DNA of 26,142 bases from an uncultured Spirochaetales bacterium (GCA_949292445.1 CASEZU010000117.1:1-26142); one strand, 5' to 3'. Shown: positions 14,951 through 23,293, counted from the stretch's first letter. Numbers and translations are program-made. Notes: generated by a model from the sequence alone, not told the origin.

Positions 14951-14977
14951 TTATGCAACTGCCCATCGAGTGCATAA
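14951..14977. repeat. Inverted repeat TTATGCA-N13-TGCATAA over the -35 zone
   Basis: A perfect 7-bp inverted repeat with a 13-base gap. Its centre is about 33 bases before the start predicted from the extended -10 at 14982-14990, so it sits where a -35 element would be. It could be a second protein site, or a hairpin in any transcript coming from further upstream. Confidence 0.45.
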
Positions 14978-14981
14978 TTAG

Positions 14982-14990
14982 TGATATCCT
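14982..14990 (+). promoter_or_regulatory. Extended -10 promoter of the helicase gene
   Basis: TGA-TATCCT is an extended -10 with four matches in the hexamer. It ends nine bases before ATG 15000, so the mRNA would have at most a three-base leader. There is no Shine-Dalgarno sequence; the bases before ATG (ATTGCGGT) are identical to those before the GH43 start. Confidence 0.45.
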
Positions 14991-14999
14991 TATTGCGGT

Positions 15000-17732
15000 A
15001 TGGAAAGAAGAGAATGCCTGATATTCCTGAAAGGGGAAGAGCGCACTGAAGATATTCTGTCAATGGATTATGATGCTGCTGCAAAGATCTGTAGAATAAG
15101 ATTCAGGAACAGACCGGAGGCTGTTTACTGCTACAGGAATCAGGATATCGCATTGTTCCATCCTGAGATTCTTTCCACGGAACATAACTGCATAAAATAC
15201 AAAGACAGGCTTTTCTCCGGTCTTACTGGAATATACAGATACAAAGAAGCCGGTTACTGGTATCTGGAAAAGGATGATATGCAATGGCTTCTGCGGGATG
15301 AGAATATCATTGTACGCCATTCAGTTCTTGAGATGGAAGATTGTGCCGGTGTTCTGGGTTATCTTAGAGAACTGTCGTTGCTGAATCCCATAACTGATGA
15401 GGATGGAAACAGAATACTGGCCAAGCGGTACTGCAGCATTGATTTCGTTCCGGATGATTCGGTATTTGCTCTGTATCTTAAAGGAAGATATTCGGCCTCC
15501 TCCGCCGGGAAGACAGATTGTCCTGTGATCTTTCCATTTGGCTGCAACAAAAGCCAGAAAACGGCAGTTTTGAATGCTTTGTCAGAAAAACTCAGTGTGG
15601 TTCAAGGCCCTCCTGGCACAGGAAAGACCCAAACGATTCTTACAATTATTGCAAACCTGCTATTGCAAGGTAAAACTGCAGAGATAGTTTCCAATAATAA
15701 TTCAGCTGTCGATAACATTAGGGAGAAGCTGGAAAAATACGGCTTGTCATTTTTGCTGGCCACCCTTGGGAGTGCAGAAAACAAGAAGCAGTTTATTGCT
15801 TCCCAGTCAAATTGTTATCCATGCATGGATGACTGGCGGATGACAGCGGAGGAGGAAAGAGACTGTTCCCGCAGAATATCGGAAATAATTAGTGAGCTTG
15901 ACAGATATTTTGAAATCCAGGAACGTCTCCAGCTGAAGATTTCTGAACAATCAGAGCTTGAAACGGAAATCAGACATTTTCATGAGATTCATGAGGCCCA
16001 GCAGTTCCATGACAGCGGCAGATTAAATGCAGCAGGAACTCTTCTTGATTTGATTCAGTCATATAGCAGCTATTTTGACAGGCATCACAGGTTCTCCCTT
16101 TTCAGGAGACTTATGGCCACATTTGTTCATAAGAGCCTCTCGTGGCATGATTCGGGGGAAGATGGAGCACGTATAATTATTGTTTTGCAGAAGAAATATT
16201 ATGACTTGAAAAGTGCAGAGCTCTCTGCAGAAATCAGTTCACTGCAAGCACAGCTTGACTCATGTGCACTTACTGAGAAACAGCATGAATTATCCCAAGC
16301 GTCAATGAAATTGCTTAAAGCAGCACTTTACAGTAAATACGGAAAAAGGAATTCCAGAGAGGTTTTCACGGAGAAGGACATCTGGATTAATCCCGGTGCC
16401 GTGATTATGGAGTATCCGGTGGTCACAAGCACTGCATTCTCATCGTTTTCTTCGCTCAGAGACATAATGTACGATTATGTGATAATTGATGAATCTTCAC
16501 AGTGTGATATAGCCACAGGCAGCCTTTCTCTTCTGTCTGCAAGAAATGCGGTAATAGTAGGAGATGTGAAGCAGCTTCAGAATATTGTGACAAAAGAAGA
16601 TATGGAATTGTCTGACAGAATTTTCAGCAGATATGGCATTGCTGAAGCATATAGGTATTCATCAAATTCACTGCTGTCTTCGGTCTGTTCTCTTTTTCCG
16701 GATATTCCTGCAGTCCTGCTGCGAGAGCATTATCGCTGCCAGCCGAAAATAATCGGATTCTGCAATGAGAAGTTTTATGACAACGAACTTGTTGTTATGA
16801 CTGAAGATAAGAAACAGAAAGATGAGATAATTCTCTATCTTTCTCCTCCCGGGCATCATAGCCGTGAACATGCAAATCTAAGGCAGGCGGAGATAATTGC
16901 AAAAGAAATACTTCCTACTCTTTCTGACTGCGGAAGTATTGGAATTATCACTCCATATCACAACAATGTCAGTCTCATAAAGAGCGTGATATGCCGTGAT
17001 GATATACAGGTTGCCACGATACACAGTTTTCAGGGCCGTGAAATGGATACGATCATATTTGCAACTTCGGATGATGTGGTGACGGAATTCTCGGATTCTC
17101 CCATGCTTCTGAATGTAGCTGTATCACGGGCCAGAAACCGTTTCATACTTGTCGCTTCTGCTGAGCAGCAGCCAAAAAACAGTAATATGTATGATTTAAT
17201 ATCATATATATTATATAATAGTTTCAAATCAGTTAATTCAAATATAATTTCAATTTTTGATTTATTATATGAACAGTCAACTGCAGCCAGAATCGCCTTT
17301 CTTGCCAAACATAAAAAGGTTTCAGAATATGATTCAGAGAATCTCATGTATTCAATGCTGGAAAACATCATTTCAGATTCAAGATACAGGGAATTCGGCT
17401 TCAAAATAATTTGCCATTATCCTTTGAGATATCTCTTCAGGATTACCGCGGATATGACCGAAGAGGAGAAGCTGTATCTTTCAAAAAGCTGGACGCACGT
17501 GGATTTCCTGATATACAGATCAATCGGCAAGGTTCCCGTTGCCGGCATTGAGGTTGATGGATTCAGTTTTCATAAGAGAGGGTCGAAACAGTATGAGAGG
17601 GATCGGCTGAAGGATTCCATATTTGTGAGATCAGGACTTCCTTTGTTGCGGTTCAGCACTGATGGAAGCGGAGAGGAACAGGCAATATGCTCATTTCTTG
17701 AAGAGTATATTGCTGGAAAAAATGAATCGTGA
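15000..17732 (+). CDS. SF1 (UPF1/Dna2-like) helicase fused to a DUF2726/PD-(D/E)XK-like nuclease domain
   Basis: A 910-residue multidomain protein. Residues 18-60 resemble the small KTSC-type beta domain (MDYDAAAKICRIRFRNRPEA). The helicase core has a Q-motif (Gln186), Walker A GPPGTGKT (203-210), a coiled-coil-like insertion (about 285-440), Walker B VIIDESSQ (494-501), motif III GDVKQL (521-526), REHYRCQPKI (575-584), IHSFQGREMDTII (674-686) and NVAVSRARNRF (705-715, Arg finger region). The C-terminal 130 residues carry the DUF2726-like nuclease signature: Glu788, HVDFLI (Asp835) and GIEVDGFSFH (Glu851, Asp853), then RDRLKD. By eye its GC is well below its neighbours, so transfer is likely. 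Such helicase-nuclease fusions occur in defence and DNA-repair settings, but the role here is unproven. It stands alone between a terminator and a MATE gene. Confidence 0.87.
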   Translation: MERRECLIFLKGEERTEDILSMDYDAAAKICRIRFRNRPEAVYCYRNQDIALFHPEILSTEHNCIKYKDRLFSGLTGIYRYKEAGYWYLEKDDMQWLLRDENIIVRHSVLEMEDCAGVLGYLRELSLLNPITDEDGNRILAKRYCSIDFVPDDSVFALYLKGRYSASSAGKTDCPVIFPFGCNKSQKTAVLNALSEKLSVVQGPPGTGKTQTILTIIANLLLQGKTAEIVSNNNSAVDNIREKLEKYGLSFLLATLGSAENKKQFIASQSNCYPCMDDWRMTAEEERDCSRRISEIISELDRYFEIQERLQLKISEQSELETEIRHFHEIHEAQQFHDSGRLNAAGTLLDLIQSYSSYFDRHHRFSLFRRLMATFVHKSLSWHDSGEDGARIIIVLQKKYYDLKSAELSAEISSLQAQLDSCALTEKQHELSQASMKLLKAALYSKYGKRNSREVFTEKDIWINPGAVIMEYPVVTSTAFSSFSSLRDIMYDYVIIDESSQCDIATGSLSLLSARNAVIVGDVKQLQNIVTKEDMELSDRIFSRYGIAEAYRYSSNSLLSSVCSLFPDIPAVLLREHYRCQPKIIGFCNEKFYDNELVVMTEDKKQKDEIILYLSPPGHHSREHANLRQAEIIAKEILPTLSDCGSIGIITPYHNNVSLIKSVICRDDIQVATIHSFQGREMDTIIFATSDDVVTEFSDSPMLLNVAVSRARNRFILVASAEQQPKNSNMYDLISYILYNSFKSVNSNIISIFDLLYEQSTAARIAFLAKHKKVSEYDSENLMYSMLENIISDSRYREFGFKIICHYPLRYLFRITADMTEEEKLYLSKSWTHVDFLIYRSIGKVPVAGIEVDGFSFHKRGSKQYERDRLKDSIFVRSGLPLLRFSTDGSGEEQAICSFLEEYIAGKNES

Positions 17733-17806
17733 ATTGGGCAGAAGAATACCCGGATCAGGAGCATGAGATATGGCCGCAGCTTTTTGCATCATCTGGCTGA
17801 AGCATT

Positions 17807-17834
17807 TTTACAAGCCTCACTCTCATATTGTAAT
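17807..17834 (+). promoter_or_regulatory. Possible promoter of the MATE gene
   Basis: TTTACA (17807-17812) and TGTAAT (17829-17834) are 16 bases apart, each matching consensus at five of six positions. The predicted start near 17841 gives a 35-base leader with a Shine-Dalgarno site before ATG 17876. The rest of the 143-base gap after the helicase shows no clear terminator. Confidence 0.45.
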
Positions 17835-17875
17835 TACACCCGGTCATCACTATCATGGCCAGAGGTGAGGATAAT

Positions 17876-19240
17876 ATGAATGGTGAGGCCAGAAAGATGA
17901 ACATGCTTGAGGGGACGCTTGCTGACAAGCTGCTTCTCTTTGCGCTCCCGCTTGCAGCCAGCAGCATACTCCAGCAGCTTTTCAATGCTGTGGATGTCGC
18001 TGTCGTCGGACATTTCGCAGCAGATCCGGCAGAGGCCACTGCCGCAGTAGGCTGCAATACCCCGATCATAAACCTTATCATCAATCTCTTCGTCGGCATC
18101 TCCGTCGGAGCGAATGTGGTGGTATCAGGGTTCATCGGCTCAAAGGATGAGAAGAGTGCCGGGAAGGCTGTCCACACTGCGATGATGCTTTCAGTGATCA
18201 GCGGCTTCCTGCTCCTCTTCATTGGCCTGCTGATTTCCCGTCCTCTCCTGAGTGCAATGAACACTCCTGAGGCTGTGATGCCATACGCGCTCCAGTATCT
18301 CAGAATATATGCGCTCGGCATGCCTTTCATAATGGTCTACAACTTCGGGGCGGCCATACTGCGCTGCATCGGGGATACGAGGCGGCCTCTGCTGTGTCTC
18401 GTGCTCTCCGGTGTGATAAACGCCGTGCTGAACATGTTCCTCGTCATTGTCTTCCACCTCGATGTGGCTGGTGTCGCCATAGCAACAGTCATCTCCAATG
18501 CCATCAGCGCTGTCATGATCTGGGTATTCCTCATGCGTGAGAAGAGCGAGGTGAGGCTTGAGCCGGGGAAGCTGGGGATCGACAGGACATACCTGAGAAG
18601 GATTCTCCACATCGGTGTCCCCGCAGGACTCCAGAGCATGGTCTTCTCGCTTTCCAATGTGTTCATCCAGTCCGTCCTCAACAGTTTCGGCACACCGGCT
18701 GTCGCTGGAAGTTCTGTTGCCGTCAACTATGAGAATTTCTCGTATTTCGTCGTATCCGCCTTCACACAGGCGACCGTCACATTCACAAGCCAGAATTACT
18801 CAGCCGGAAATTATGACAGATGCCGCAGGATATTCCGCCTCTGCCTTGCGATGGCAATGATCCTTGTCTTCTGCCTGAGCTGGATATTCATACTCGGCCG
18901 TCCGTTCTTCACCTCGATATTCACCTCGGATCCCGAAGTCCAGTCCTACGCAATGACAAGAATGGAGATCGCCTTGTCCCTCTACCTATGCATTTCTGTC
19001 TACGAGATAGGCGGTGCCGCGCTCCGTGGAATGGGGTATTCAATGCTTCCCGCCGTTTTCACGATATTCGGCACATGCGTGTTCCGTCTGATCTGGGCTT
19101 ATTCTGTGGCGCGCGTATTCCATGATTTCCGTATTCTGATGGCAGTCTATCCTGTCTCATGGATACTGACCGGAGCCGCTGTTCTGGCTGCATATCTCAT
19201 CATAAGACGCAGAGCGCTTGCTCCCAAAGCCAGCAGATAA
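17876..19240 (+). CDS. MATE-family multidrug/toxin exporter
   Basis: A 454-residue inner-membrane antiporter with 12 predicted membrane segments, typical for MATE (DinF/NorM/MepA-like) proteins that expel cationic or aromatic toxic compounds using Na+ or H+. The N-terminal LEGTLADKLLLFALPLAASS then ILQQLFNAVDVAVVGHF is the family opening. The second half repeats the motif as YLRRILHIGVPAGLQSMVFS then LSNVFIQSVLNSFG, showing the two six-helix bundles. GAAILRCIGDTRRPL and the matching GAALRGMGYSMLPA are paired mid-bundle motifs. ATG 17876 is chosen because GAGGTGAGG lies 5 bases before it; ATG 17855 has no ribosome site. The transported compound is unknown. Confidence 0.92.
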   Translation: MNGEARKMNMLEGTLADKLLLFALPLAASSILQQLFNAVDVAVVGHFAADPAEATAAVGCNTPIINLIINLFVGISVGANVVVSGFIGSKDEKSAGKAVHTAMMLSVISGFLLLFIGLLISRPLLSAMNTPEAVMPYALQYLRIYALGMPFIMVYNFGAAILRCIGDTRRPLLCLVLSGVINAVLNMFLVIVFHLDVAGVAIATVISNAISAVMIWVFLMREKSEVRLEPGKLGIDRTYLRRILHIGVPAGLQSMVFSLSNVFIQSVLNSFGTPAVAGSSVAVNYENFSYFVVSAFTQATVTFTSQNYSAGNYDRCRRIFRLCLAMAMILVFCLSWIFILGRPFFTSIFTSDPEVQSYAMTRMEIALSLYLCISVYEIGGAALRGMGYSMLPAVFTIFGTCVFRLIWAYSVARVFHDFRILMAVYPVSWILTGAAVLAAYLIIRRRALAPKASR

Positions 19241-19248
19241 CATTCCGA

Positions 19249-19257
19249 TGCTATAAT
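19249..19257 (+). promoter_or_regulatory. Extended -10 promoter of the GH43 gene, leaderless
   Basis: TGC-TATAAT is a perfect extended -10. Six bases (TGCGGT) separate it from ATG 19264, so the expected first transcribed base is the A of the ATG. No -35 or Shine-Dalgarno sequence is seen. Confidence 0.65.
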
Positions 19258-19263
19258 TGCGGT

Positions 19264-20739
19264 ATGATACACAATCCTGTAATTCCCGGTTTCAATCCGG
19301 ATCCGTCGATCACATACGACGGAGAGCGCTATATAATAGCGACGTCCACATTCGAATACTATCCCGGTGTCTCCCTGTACACCTCCCGTGACCTCTCATC
19401 ATGGGCATACGCCTCATCCGTCATGACCAGCGAGAACGGGTTCTCACTTCATGGTGCAAGGAACAGCAGCGGTCTTTATGCGGCGACGATAAGGTTTCAT
19501 GAAGGCCGGTACTACATGGTCACGACCAACAAGAACGGATTTGGCAATTTCATTTCACACTCCCCATCCATCTCAGGCCCATGGTCGGAGGCTCTTTTCA
19601 TCAGCAGGGATGGAATTGATCCGAGCCTTCTTTTCCTCCCTGACGGTTCATGTTTCTACACCCAGAATGGAAAGGGAGGACTGTTCGGTGCATTCATCGA
19701 TCCTGAGAACGGGAAGCTCCTTGAGCCGCTCCGGCTGATATCCCCAGGCCTCTCCGGGTATGCGACAGAGGCTCCCCATATATATCTTCACCGCGGTATT
19801 TATTATCTTGTCTTCGCGGAGGGCGGCACTGAATACGGGCATCATGCGGTTGCGGGGCGTTCAGAGTCGATATACGGACCGTATGAACTCAGGGAGCATC
19901 CGATCCTGTCCCATACTGAGAGAAAAGGCCATGAGATACAGGCGACAGGGCACTGTGATCTCATTGAGCTTCCTGATGGCAGGTGGATGGCTGTGTTCCT
20001 TGCTATCCGCGTTCCCGGGAGGGCCCAGCTCCATAACCTGGGGCGCGAGACGTTCATGGCACCTGTAAGCTGGGAGGACGGCTGGCCCGTGATAGGGCAC
20101 GGCGGATGCGTCGAGATGGAAGAGGAGGCAGCTGTCGAGACTGTGCCGATGAAACCCGTCCATGTCAGTTTCTCCGATGAACTGTCCCGCTGTCCTGTTC
20201 TCAGAGTAAGGGCGGAGCATGGAGAGGCATATGAAAAGCGCGGAGATGAACTCGTGATACATGGCCGCGGAAGGCTGTCTGCCGGCAGCGGGGAACCTTC
20301 TGCGCTTCTCCTGCGCCAGAGTGATTTCAACGCGGAGTTTTCCGCTGTCCTGCGTACGGATGAGACGCTTACGGGATGCGCCGGCATCACGGTGTTCTAC
20401 AACAGTGATTACCACGCGGCCCTATGTGCCGAGAGGAAGGGCGACCGGCTCAGACTGACTCTACGCAGGAGGATCCATGACCTGGAGGCTGTCACGGCAG
20501 AGATTGTGCTGGTGCCAACCTCATCCATCACGCTCCGCGTCCGGGCTGACAGGGAAAAGTACACATTCTTCGCTGATGATGCGGAGATCGGGAGCGCCGC
20601 AATGGCCTCATTTGCCACCGAGGGGACGATGTATATGACGTTCACAGGTACTCTGATGGGAATTTTTTCAGAGTCCGGCGATGCGGTCTTCTCTGACGGC
20701 TTCGGTTTCAGCCAGGTCGAGAGGGGCAGGGATATATAA
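19264..20739 (+). CDS. GH43 glycosidase (beta-xylosidase/arabinofuranosidase type)
   Basis: A 491-residue two-domain enzyme without a signal peptide, hence probably cytosolic and acting on imported oligosaccharides. Residues 1-300 are the five-bladed propeller: NPVIPGFNPDPS with the catalytic base Asp13, DGIDPSLL with the pKa-tuning Asp119, and TEAPHIY with the acid Glu169, all in the positions expected for GH43. Residues about 305-491 form a beta-sandwich like the C-terminal domain of beta-xylosidases, which closes the active site (ALLLRQSDFNAEFSAVLRTD, CAGITVFYNSDYH). The frame is open upstream to 19159, but that region overlaps the MATE gene and lacks the fold start; MIHNPVIPGF at 19264 is the natural start. 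It precedes a family-5 ABC importer, which may supply its substrate. Confidence 0.92.
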   Translation: MIHNPVIPGFNPDPSITYDGERYIIATSTFEYYPGVSLYTSRDLSSWAYASSVMTSENGFSLHGARNSSGLYAATIRFHEGRYYMVTTNKNGFGNFISHSPSISGPWSEALFISRDGIDPSLLFLPDGSCFYTQNGKGGLFGAFIDPENGKLLEPLRLISPGLSGYATEAPHIYLHRGIYYLVFAEGGTEYGHHAVAGRSESIYGPYELREHPILSHTERKGHEIQATGHCDLIELPDGRWMAVFLAIRVPGRAQLHNLGRETFMAPVSWEDGWPVIGHGGCVEMEEEAAVETVPMKPVHVSFSDELSRCPVLRVRAEHGEAYEKRGDELVIHGRGRLSAGSGEPSALLLRQSDFNAEFSAVLRTDETLTGCAGITVFYNSDYHAALCAERKGDRLRLTLRRRIHDLEAVTAEIVLVPTSSITLRVRADREKYTFFADDAEIGSAAMASFATEGTMYMTFTGTLMGIFSESGDAVFSDGFGFSQVERGRDI

Positions 20740-20754
20740 ACGGCAGGTCCTTTC

Positions 20755-20763
20755 TGCTATACT
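20755..20763 (+). promoter_or_regulatory. Extended -10 promoter of the family-5 binding-protein gene
   Basis: TGC-TATACT, an extended -10 with five of six matches, lies 16 bases after the GH43 stop and nine bases before ATG 20773. The expected leader is zero to three bases, and there is no Shine-Dalgarno sequence. Confidence 0.6.
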
Positions 20764-20772
20764 CTCTGCACA

Positions 20773-22290
20773 ATGAAAAGACTCTTTGCAGCGATCGCCA
20801 TTGCCTCTCTTGTATTCATGATCACCGCCTGTTCCAAGGATGAAAGCGCTCCTGAGGCTGCGGCTTCAGAGCCTCAGCCTTCCATTGTGCGCATGGCTGT
20901 TGCCGTTGATCCCGATGGACTGGATCCGCAGCTGAGCGCGAGTGCGAGCACATTCCAGGTGACAAGCAGCATCTATGAGACCCTTGTCACGGTCGATGAG
21001 AGCGGCAATATAGTGCCATCTCTTGCTGAGAGCTGGGAAAGCTCTGAGGATGGACTTTCCATGACATTCACGCTGCGCGAGGGCGCGAGGTTCTCCGATG
21101 GCGACCCGTGTGATGCCGCAGCTGTCACCGCTTCTTTTGAACGCCTCATCTCTCCATCGTCCGCAAGACACCAGGATTACAGCTTCATCAGTTCTGTGGA
21201 GGCGCTTGATGGAAGGACGGTGAGATTCACGTTCAGCCGTCTCGATGTCACAGCGCTCTCGCAGTTCTCATATCCATGGTCAGCAGTTGTCGATGTCAAA
21301 GAGGCTGAGACACTCAGGACCAGGCCCGTCGGGAGCGGTCCGTACATGCTTTCACGCTGGATACCCCAGCAGTCGCTTCTCCTGGAACGGAATCCGTATT
21401 ACCAGGGGGAGTGCGGTATTGATCAGGTGGAGTTCGTGATGATGAGCGATATGACGAGCCAGGTGACTGCCATGAAGAACGGACAGCTCGATATAATCCT
21501 CATCACAGGCGATCTGGCGGGTCAGTTTGAGGGTGATGAAAGATTCACCATTCATGCGCTTCCGACAAACGGCCTGCAGCTCATGGCCATGAACTCTATG
21601 AGCAGCGGACTTGATGATCTGAGGGTCAGGCAGGCAATAAACCATGCTGTGGACAAGAAAGCCCTCATAGAGGCTGTCTGGTGGGGATATGGAGAGGAGA
21701 TCGGTTCTCATTTCCCCGTGGTCCTGAGCGAGTATGCCGACATGAACGGGAAGTACCCGTATGATCCAGAGCGGGCAAAGGAGCTTCTTCTTGAGGCCGG
21801 GTATGGAGAAGGGGATCTCAGGCTCCAGATGTATCTGCCGAAGAATTATCAGGAGTATGTCAATGCCGGGCAGGTCATCGCCGCCATGCTCGGAGAGGTC
21901 GGCATCGATGTGGATATCGAGATAGTGGAATGGGCGGCGTGGCTCAGCGATGTCTACAATGGCAGGAACTATGATCTCACTGTTGTCGGACATACCGGAC
22001 GCCTCGATGCCTATTCACTCCTGCAGAGATACAGGAGCGATGCCGCGGAGAATTACTTCAATTTCTCCGATGAGGAGATGGATGGTCTTCTGGATGATTA
22101 CAGCAGGGAAACGGATGCCTCGCGCCGTGCTGATATCGCCGTGAGGATGCAGGAGATCCTTGCGGAGAAGGTGCCCGCACTCTATATCCAGGATCCTATC
22201 CAGGTATATGTGACGGATTCATCCCTCTCCGGCTTCACGACTTATCCGATAAACATCTTCAGGATGGATCTTCTCAGCTACGGTGAGTGA
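20773..22290 (+). CDS. ABC transporter substrate-binding lipoprotein, family 5 (DppA/OppA-like)
   Basis: A 505-residue binding protein of the SBP_bac_5 family. The signal MKRLFAAIAIASLVFMITAC has a lipobox with Cys20, so the mature protein is lipid-anchored at the membrane. VDPDGLDPQLSASASTFQVT, SSIYETLVTVDESGNIVPSLAESW and MTFTLREGARFSDGDPCDA are the family N-terminal signatures, and DLRVRQAINHAVDKKALIEA lies in the middle as usual. Members bind peptides, nickel, heme or, in several anaerobes, oligosaccharides. Because a GH43 gene lies directly upstream, an oligosaccharide ligand is as likely as a peptide. The four genes that follow encode the cognate permeases and ATPases. Confidence 0.93.
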   Translation: MKRLFAAIAIASLVFMITACSKDESAPEAAASEPQPSIVRMAVAVDPDGLDPQLSASASTFQVTSSIYETLVTVDESGNIVPSLAESWESSEDGLSMTFTLREGARFSDGDPCDAAAVTASFERLISPSSARHQDYSFISSVEALDGRTVRFTFSRLDVTALSQFSYPWSAVVDVKEAETLRTRPVGSGPYMLSRWIPQQSLLLERNPYYQGECGIDQVEFVMMSDMTSQVTAMKNGQLDIILITGDLAGQFEGDERFTIHALPTNGLQLMAMNSMSSGLDDLRVRQAINHAVDKKALIEAVWWGYGEEIGSHFPVVLSEYADMNGKYPYDPERAKELLLEAGYGEGDLRLQMYLPKNYQEYVNAGQVIAAMLGEVGIDVDIEIVEWAAWLSDVYNGRNYDLTVVGHTGRLDAYSLLQRYRSDAAENYFNFSDEEMDGLLDDYSRETDASRRADIAVRMQEILAEKVPALYIQDPIQVYVTDSSLSGFTTYPINIFRMDLLSYGE

Positions 22291-22315
22291 TGTGCTATGA
22301 AGCCGCGCCGCAAAA

Positions 22316-22324
22316 TGCTAAACT
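22316..22324 (+). promoter_or_regulatory. Extended -10 promoter of the first permease gene
   Basis: TGC-TAAACT lies in the 43-base gap after the binding-protein gene and ends nine bases before ATG 22334. It predicts a three-base leader (AGT). No Shine-Dalgarno site precedes the ATG, so an internal leaderless promoter is inferred for the permease/ATPase part of the operon. Confidence 0.5.
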
Positions 22325-22333
22325 TCTTCCAGT

Positions 22334-23293
22334 ATGGTGAAGTACGCAGTGAAGAGGCTTCTATCGGCTCTGGCCGTCATGGCTATCGTAAGCCTTGTTG
22401 CCTTTGCCGCGCTTGAGATGATCCCGGGCAATGCGGCCATGATCGCCGCAGGCACCGAAGGAAGCGCTGCTTCCGTTGCCTCCATTGAGTCTGAGCTGGG
22501 GCTTGACAGCAGCTTCGCGGAGCGCCTTGCCAGCTATTACAGGGGAATACTTACCTTTGATCTCGGGGTATCAAGCTATTTCGGCGAGCGTGTCGGCACT
22601 CTCATCGCCCAGAGGCTCGGAGTCACTTTCTCTCTGGCGTTTTTCTCCGTCGTCCTTGCTTTTATCTTCTCCTTGATCCTCGGTTCTGCCGCTGCTTTAA
22701 GGAAAGGCGGGGTGCTTGATGCACTTTCCCGGAGCATTGTGCAGCTTGCCTCAAGCATTCCCTCGTTCTGGCTTTCCCTGCTTTTTCTGATACTTTTCTC
22801 CTCTGTTCTCCATCTTGCTGATGTCGGGCGCTATGTTTCTCCGTCGGTCAGCATCTCAGGATATCTCTCATCAATCATTGTCCCTGTCCTCGTACTTGCG
22901 ATAGGTGAGACGGGGCCCATGCTGCGCCTTGTGCGCATAAGCATGATAAAAGCTGTCGGTGAGGACTGGTTCCGCATTGGCCGTGTCAGAGGTGTGCCGG
23001 AGCGGCGCCTTGTGATTTCCTATGCCCTCCGCTACGCTGTCCCTGGGCCTCTTACGCTTGCGGGCAGCGAGCTTGCCAGGCTTCTCGGAGGGACTGCGAT
23101 AGTGGAATCCGTCTTTGCCCTTCCCGGGCTCGGCCGTCTCTTCCTCACTGCTGTCGAGATGCGGGATATCCAGCTTGTGGAGGGAATTGTCATATTCGTC
23201 TCATTCCTGGTCGTGGTAATGAACCTGCTGACGGATATCCTTCTCTTCATTTCCAATCCGTCGATGCGGAAGGCTGAAGGAGCAGGTCTATGA
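22334..23293 (+). CDS. ABC transporter permease, DppB/OppB type
   Basis: A 319-residue membrane subunit. MVKYAVKRLLSALAVMAIVS is the classic opening of the DppB family, followed by the extracytoplasmic ELGLDSSFAERLASYYRGIL then TFDLGVSSYFGERV. The binding-protein-dependent permease domain starts at about residue 95; the EAA-like loop is YALRYAVPGP, and IVESVFALPGLGRLFLTAVEMRD is the conserved C-terminal region. It pairs with the next gene product to form the heterodimeric channel. The stop overlaps the next start as ATGA. Confidence 0.93.
   Translation: MVKYAVKRLLSALAVMAIVSLVAFAALEMIPGNAAMIAAGTEGSAASVASIESELGLDSSFAERLASYYRGILTFDLGVSSYFGERVGTLIAQRLGVTFSLAFFSVVLAFIFSLILGSAAALRKGGVLDALSRSIVQLASSIPSFWLSLLFLILFSSVLHLADVGRYVSPSVSISGYLSSIIVPVLVLAIGETGPMLRLVRISMIKAVGEDWFRIGRVRGVPERRLVISYALRYAVPGPLTLAGSELARLLGGTAIVESVFALPGLGRLFLTAVEMRDIQLVEGIVIFVSFLVVVMNLLTDILLFISNPSMRKAEGAGL

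Noticed and set aside
17733..17875. Terminator or small RNA gene between the helicase and MATE genes
   Set aside because: Two short T-runs (17792-17796 and 17805-17809) occur but no stable GC stem precedes either.
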